Part shown: in pieces, positions 59,056 to 64,000 of the stretch
How the letters are laid out: the number at the start of each line of letters is the position of its first letter
Numbering within the stretch: the first letter of the stretch is position 1
Assembly: GCA_963573385.1 (NCBI GenBank)
Contig: CAUYLG010063052.1
Span: 206,528-270,527 of the forward strand
DNA from: Cacajao melanocephalus
Taxonomy: Eukaryota > Chordata > Mammalia > Primates > Pitheciidae
Length of the DNA: 64,000 nucleotides
Reading direction: 5' to 3'
Program-made: the position numbers and the translations under genes
The notes under the pieces: generated by a model
Seen by the model: only the letters and a program-made list of their open reading frames with translations
Database searches by the model: none
Told to the model about the DNA's origin: nothing

Positions 59056-59905
59056 ACTATTTTAAAACAATTTCAGACTTCCAAAAAATGATAAGAGTCC
59101 TAGTGTGTACCTCACTCAGTTTTCCCAAATGTTAACATCATGTATAATCATAACATAATCATCAAAACCAGAAAATTAATAATACAATACTATTAAATAA
59201 TCCATAGATCTTAAAATTAAGCCAATTATCCAAGTAATATCCCCTCTTCTGGCCCAGGTTCTAATCCTAGAGTCCACATTTCATTTACTTGTCATGTCTC
59301 CTTAGTCTCTTCCAATTTCAAACAGTTCCCCAACCTTTCACAAACTTGATACTTTGAAGAATATTGGTCACTTTAGTTTGTAGAATGTCCCTCAATGACA
59401 TTTGTCTGGTGTGTTTTTTTTTTTTTTTTTTTTAAGAGATGGAGTCTTGCTCTGTTGTCCAGGCTGGAGTGCAATGGCGTGATCTCAGCTCACTGTGACC
59501 TCTGCCTCCTGAGTAGCTGGGATTATAGGCACATGCCATCATGCCTAGTTTTTGTATTTTTGTAGGAATGGGATTTCACCATGTTGACCAGGCTGGTCTT
59601 GAACTCCTGATCTCCAGGTGATCCACACGCCTCAACCTCGCAAAGTACTGGGATTACAGGTGTGACCTTAGCCTGGTGTTTCCTCATTTTAAGGTCCAGG
59701 TCATTGTTATTTTTACTCAGGAATTCCAATGAGGTAATGTGCCCCTCAGTGCATCACACATGCTACCAAAATAGTGATGTTCACTCGGGTCCCTTGATTA
59801 AGATGATGCCTGCCAGGTTTCTCCATTGCAAAATGACAATTTTCCTTTTGTAATTAATAAATATCTCCAGGAGATGAATAGGCATTTAAGACAATCAAGG
59901 AAATC
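59056..59905 (-). mobile_element. L1M 3' fragment, antisense, split by an Alu
   Basis: TTAACATCATGTATAATC, TTGTAGAATGTCCCTCAATG and, past the Alu (59412-59672), GTGTTTCCTCATTTTAAGG, GATGCCTGCCAGGTTTCTCC and TTTGTAATTAATAAATATC fit antisense L1M 3' text. Confidence 0.7.
59412..59672 (-). mobile_element. Alu inside L1M
   Basis: A T run then GAGATGGAGTCTTGCTC to TTACAGGTGTGACC. TCTGGTGT/CCTGGTGT flanks it. Confidence 0.92.
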
Positions 59906-60109
59906 TGACTATAAACTGAATTCAGATGATAGTAAGGAATTATTATGGTTATAAAAGAAAATATCCACATATTTTAAGTGATGCATAGTTTTTAAAGTAT
60001 GTAGGATGATACGGATTTTTTTAAATTCAGAAAAAGAGGGCGAGACAAAGAAATAAAGAAACAGATAAAGCAAACATGACAAAATCTTGATCTGTTAAAA
60101 GCTGGGTGT

Positions 60110-60465
60110 ATAGGTATCACTACAGTTTGGGTATCTGACCCTCCTAAGTGTGGGCTGAAATTTGATCCCAATGTTGGAGGTGGGGTGTTAATAGGAGGTG
60201 TTTGGGTCATGAGGGTGGATCCCTCAAGAGCAGATTAATGTGGAGTGTCGGGGTGTGACTCAGTTTTCACTCTATTAGTTTCTGAGGGAGTTGGTTGTTA
60301 GAAAGAGCATGGCACCTCCCTCCCTGTCTTGCTTCCTCTCTTGCCATCGAATGCCTACTCCACTTTGCCTTCTGCCATGAGTGGACATGCCTGGGATCCT
60401 CACCAGAAGCAGGTGCTGGTCCCATGCTTCTTATACAGGTTGCAGAACCGTGAGCCAAAGAGATA
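60110..60465 (+). mobile_element. MaLR-type LTR (MST/THE1 family), 3'-truncated
   Basis: Hallmarks of MST/THE1 LTRs appear in order: CAATGTTGGAGGTGGGG, GTGTTTGGGTCATG, GGTGGATCCCTCA, the TTTTCACTCTATTAGTT stretch, CCTTCTGCCATG, CTCACCAGAAGCAG and CAGAACCGTGAGCCAA. The copy breaks off before the AATTAAACC poly(A)-signal end. An ancient solo LTR piece with no open reading frame. Confidence 0.85.
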
Positions 60466-60564
60466 AGGGCAATCTAAATAATCAGGGGAGGATCCCATGA
60501 CTTCCACACAAAGAAAAAATGGCAAAAGGTAAGAGTGAATTTCGAGGCTTTGTAGGCTGATTTT

Positions 60565-60672
60565 ATCAAGGAAGATTGAGGCTGCAGTGAGCTGTGATTG
60601 TAACGCTTGCACTCCAGCCTGGGTGGTACAGTGAGATCCCATCTTGAAAACAGACAAACAAACGAACAAATA
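60565..60672 (+). mobile_element. Alu right-end fragment
   Basis: GAGGCTGCAGTGAGCTGTGA to GAAAACAGACAAACAAACG. Confidence 0.85.
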
Positions 60673-60678
60673 AACAAT

Positions 60679-61300
<622 letters not shown>

Positions 61301-61361
61301 ATAATAATTGCATGGAACAAAGACTATAGCACGCTGCTATTCATGTATAAAGATGGAGATA

Positions 61362-61625
61362 AGGCTGGATGTAGTGACTCCTGCCTGTAATCCCAGCACT
61401 TTGGGAGGCTGAGATAGGCAGATCCTCTGAGGTCAGGAGTTCAAGACCAGCCTGGCCAACATGGCAAAACCCTGTCTCTACTAGAAATACAAAAATTAGC
61501 CGGGGGTGGTGGCACACACCTGTAGTCCCAGCTATTCAGGAGGCTTCAGGATGAGAACTGCTTGAGCCAGGGAGGTGGAAGCTGCAGTGTGCCCAGATCA
61601 CGCCACTGCCTTGCAGGTTCAAAAA
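61362..61625 (+). mobile_element. Alu
   Basis: GGCTGGATGTAGTGACTCCT to CTTGCAGGTTCAAAAAAAC. Confidence 0.92.
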
Positions 61626-62142
61626 AACAAATTAAACCCCAAAGAAACAAAAACAAAGAAAAAAGAAGATACAATAAAATATACATGTACTGTATCTGCT
61701 CATTTGTGAAGAAATACAGGAAGGATAAACTAGAAACTAAGGTGTGGGTGGGAAGATGGTGGAAAAAAGAGAATGAGAAGGGCATTGTAGGGGTGATGAG
61801 GGATTGACATTTTGTAAACCTTTCTGTACAACTCTGACTCCCAGAACCACAGTCATGTTTCACATCCTCATTCCAAACATACATATACACAATCAATCAA
61901 GATGTGGGAGAATCCAAAATGGCATCAAACATTAGCAAATGAACCTAACTTAATTGGACATGACCACACTGAAGGAGGTGGGGAAGAAAAGAACTAATCT
62001 AAGTTCCCAGTATCTTGGACTAGGTACTGCAAGGCTAAAGACAAAAAGAGCTATACATAAATGCTATCATCTACCTAGCAAATGTTTCTCCCAGGGGTTA
62101 GAAATTCTAGAACTACTTTATGTGTACATTAAATATGAATAA

Positions 62143-62430
62143 GGCCAAGTATGGTGACTCACTCCCAAGACTCGGAGGCTGAGGCAGGATGACTGCTTGA
62201 GCCCAGGAGTTTGGGACCAGCCTAGGCAACATACAAAGACCCCACCTCTAAAAAATTAAAAAACAAAAAAACCAGCTAGGTGTGGTGGTGTGTGCCTGTG
62301 GTCCCAGCTACTCGGGAGGCTGAGGCAGTAGGATCAGTTGAGCCCAGGAGGTTGAGGCTGCAGTGAGCCATGACTGCATCACTGCATACCAGCTTGAGTG
62401 AGACCCCGATCTCTATAACAAAATAAACAA
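62143..62430 (+). mobile_element. Alu (old)
   Basis: GGCCAAGTATGGTGACTCAC to AACAAAATAAACAAAG. Confidence 0.92.
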
Positions 62431-62708
62431 AGTATAATGTGAAATAAAGTACATATATTATAGATAATTATCTAATTATTCACATTTCCCACTGTTGGAG
62501 AAAGACGTTACAAATAAGGAAAGGAAGAAGGCTGTCATCCCAAGTACCAATATAAATAGTTATGTGTGTATATGGGGGTTTGTACACACATACACACACA
62601 CACACACATTTCCTACCTCTGACCACTGAGGGAGTCTAGAAGCAATGACGCCTAGTAATAGTACACCTAACACCTAGATATTGATTACTATTTATTTTAT
62701 TACTTAAA

Positions 62709-62816
62709 AAAATATATGGAATGCTTCCTGAATTTGCGTGTCATTCTTCCACAGAGGCGATGCTAATCTTCTCTGTGTCATTCCGGTTTTGTTATATGTG
62801 CTACGGAAATGAGCAT
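62709..62816 (-). pseudogene. U6 snRNA pseudogene, diverged
   Basis: Reading the minus strand from 62816: ATGCTCATTTCCGTAGCACA, then ACAGAGAAGATTAGCAT, then GACACGCAAATTC and CCATAT. The 5' third and the loop are more mutated than in the copy at 22250, though ACAGAGA is intact. Not expected to be functional. Confidence 0.88.
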
Positions 62817-62849
62817 CTAGATGTTAACTTCTAAATAACATGCTCCAAT

Positions 62850-63807
62850 CAAAGGTACCAGGGCTCAGTGAAGAAGGAGGCCTGAGGTACAGAAAATATA
62901 AGATTAGCCAGGAACACCTTTTGATGCCTCAAAGTAAGTAAGTATTTAAAAAAACAAAAAAGACGCAGTTTATCAAAGGAACACAAGAACCGACTTTTTG
63001 AAGAAGCTCCTACTGGCCAAAGCTGGAATAATTTAAACAACAAAATAATCAAAGTATTGGATTACACTCCCTGGAATAAAATAAGTACCTGTGAGTCCAT
63101 ACTGATATAAATAATCAATTAAAGAAATAGAAAAGGGAAAGAGGAAATAGAAAATCACCAAACAACACAGTAATAACTGTGGCAGACAATACCCACTGAT
63201 GGGTGCTAAAATCAGTAGACACGAGTTTAAAAACAAACAAGATATTTGCATAGATAGACTTGATGTATTTTGCCTAAGACATTTATTTACTATAAAGGGA
63301 AAGACAGTAGCTTTTTACAGTGGAGAAAGCCAGCATAATTGCCTTAACCAAATGATCATGGTCAATGTAACCAATAAGACCTACTGACATCATGAATCCT
63401 ATGACATGATACTATAAGACATCATGTCTGTGTTATTCTTCCCCAAACTGCATAACTTCAGTCTAATCATGAGAAAACATCAGGCAAATCCTCACTGAGG
63501 AATATTCAACAAAATAACTGATTAAAACACTTAAAAAATATCATGGTCATGAAAGATAAGCAATGGCTTTGGAACTGATAAAGACTACAACAGACTAAGG
63601 AGAAATAATTAGTGTGAGTGGAAAACTGATAAAGTTTAAAGGTCTTTCTTTAGTTGTGTTGATAATATTTACCAGCATTAATTTCCCAGTTTTGATAACT
63701 GTACTATGGTTTTCTAAGATATTATCATTAGGAAAAGCTTTATGAGAAAAAACCTTATTTTTGGCAACTTTATTGCAAGTTTAAAATTAGTTCAAAATAG
63801 AAAAATG
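62850..63807 (+). mobile_element. L1M 3' end fragment, sense
   Basis: The sequence matches remembered old L1M (L1MA/L1ME-type) 3' UTR text, for example GAGTCCATACTGATATAAAT (63094), TAATCATGAGAAAACATCAG (63464) and TTTTGATAACTGTACTATGG (63692). Non-coding, degraded. Confidence 0.7.
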
Positions 63808-64000
63808 TGAGAGAGATCCAAGATGGCCGATTAACAACAGCCCAGGATTGTAGCTCCCAGTGAAAGCACAGAGAGCGAGTGGGCGCCGCAATTTCGGACG
63901 AATTTCTGTGGCCCACAAACTGGGAGATTCCCGGCGGAGGAGCCACACGTGTCGCCAGCGCGACTCTTTTGGCCTGCACAGCTGTTTTGCCGGCGCCCCG
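63808..64000 (+). mobile_element. L1 5' UTR start (element runs off the window)
   Basis: GATCCAAGATGGCCG at 63815-63829 is the conserved start of primate L1 5' UTRs, including the YY1 site CAAGATGGCC (63819-63828) that positions L1 transcription. The following bases are strongly CpG-rich, unlike the flanks. Because the true 5' end is present, the element may be full-length beyond 64000. Past the first roughly 20 bases the sequence differs from the human L1PA 5' UTR I remember. It sits at the 3' end of an older L1M fossil. Confidence 0.8.

Overview
The window is primate nuclear DNA. It is saturated with Alu elements (about 70 copies or fragments), contains 7SL and U6 retro-pseudogenes and L1/L2/MIR fossils, and its genes have short exons with GT..AG introns. 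Four genes can be recognised from exon translations. Their order matches human 8p11.23 read in reverse complement: BAG4 (minus, first coding exon only), LSM1 (plus, complete), STAR (plus, complete) and ASH2L (minus, last six exons). Compared with the human proteins as I remember them, StAR carries six substitutions and LSM1 one. That suggests a non-human catarrhine, possibly an Old World monkey, but this is inference from memory.

Layout. 1-11998 is BAG4 intron 1, filled with Alus and antisense L1M pieces. About 11950-12900 is a CpG-rich divergent promoter with the BAG4 start codon at 12268 (minus) and the LSM1 start codon at 12806 (plus). 12806-24086 holds the four LSM1 coding exons; the introns carry a 7SL retrocopy, L2 fossils, a U6 retrocopy and a head-to-head Alu fusion. 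24420-35800 is the LSM1-STAR intergenic region, with many Alus, a MIR split by Alu insertions, and a GGAA-type polypurine tract that starts at an L2 3' end. 35815-43716 is STAR, with a compact SF-1/AP-1/GATA/TATA-like promoter and seven coding exons; intron 1 holds an 18-bp minisatellite of roughly 620 bp. 44300-47870 separates the convergent 3' ends of STAR and ASH2L. 48503-57363 carries the ASH2L C-terminal exons (SPRY domain and DPY-30-binding helix). 57364-64000 is an upstream ASH2L intron, packed with Alus, a MaLR LTR, a U6 retrocopy, L1M fragments and, at the window edge, the start of a CpG-rich L1 5' UTR with its YY1 site.

Function. The genes are neighbours but do not form a pathway. 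BAG4 is an Hsp70 co-chaperone and silencer of death receptors. LSM1 is part of the cytoplasmic LSm1-7 mRNA-decay ring. StAR moves cholesterol into mitochondria for steroid synthesis. ASH2L is a core subunit of the MLL/SET1 H3K4 methyltransferases. I found no clearly undescribed system. The observations most worth checking are a 55-codon in-frame upstream extension of LSM1 with no stop codon, an overlapping uORF on BAG4, the inverted Alu fusion in LSM1 intron 1, the STAR intron 1 minisatellite and the L1 promoter at the right edge.
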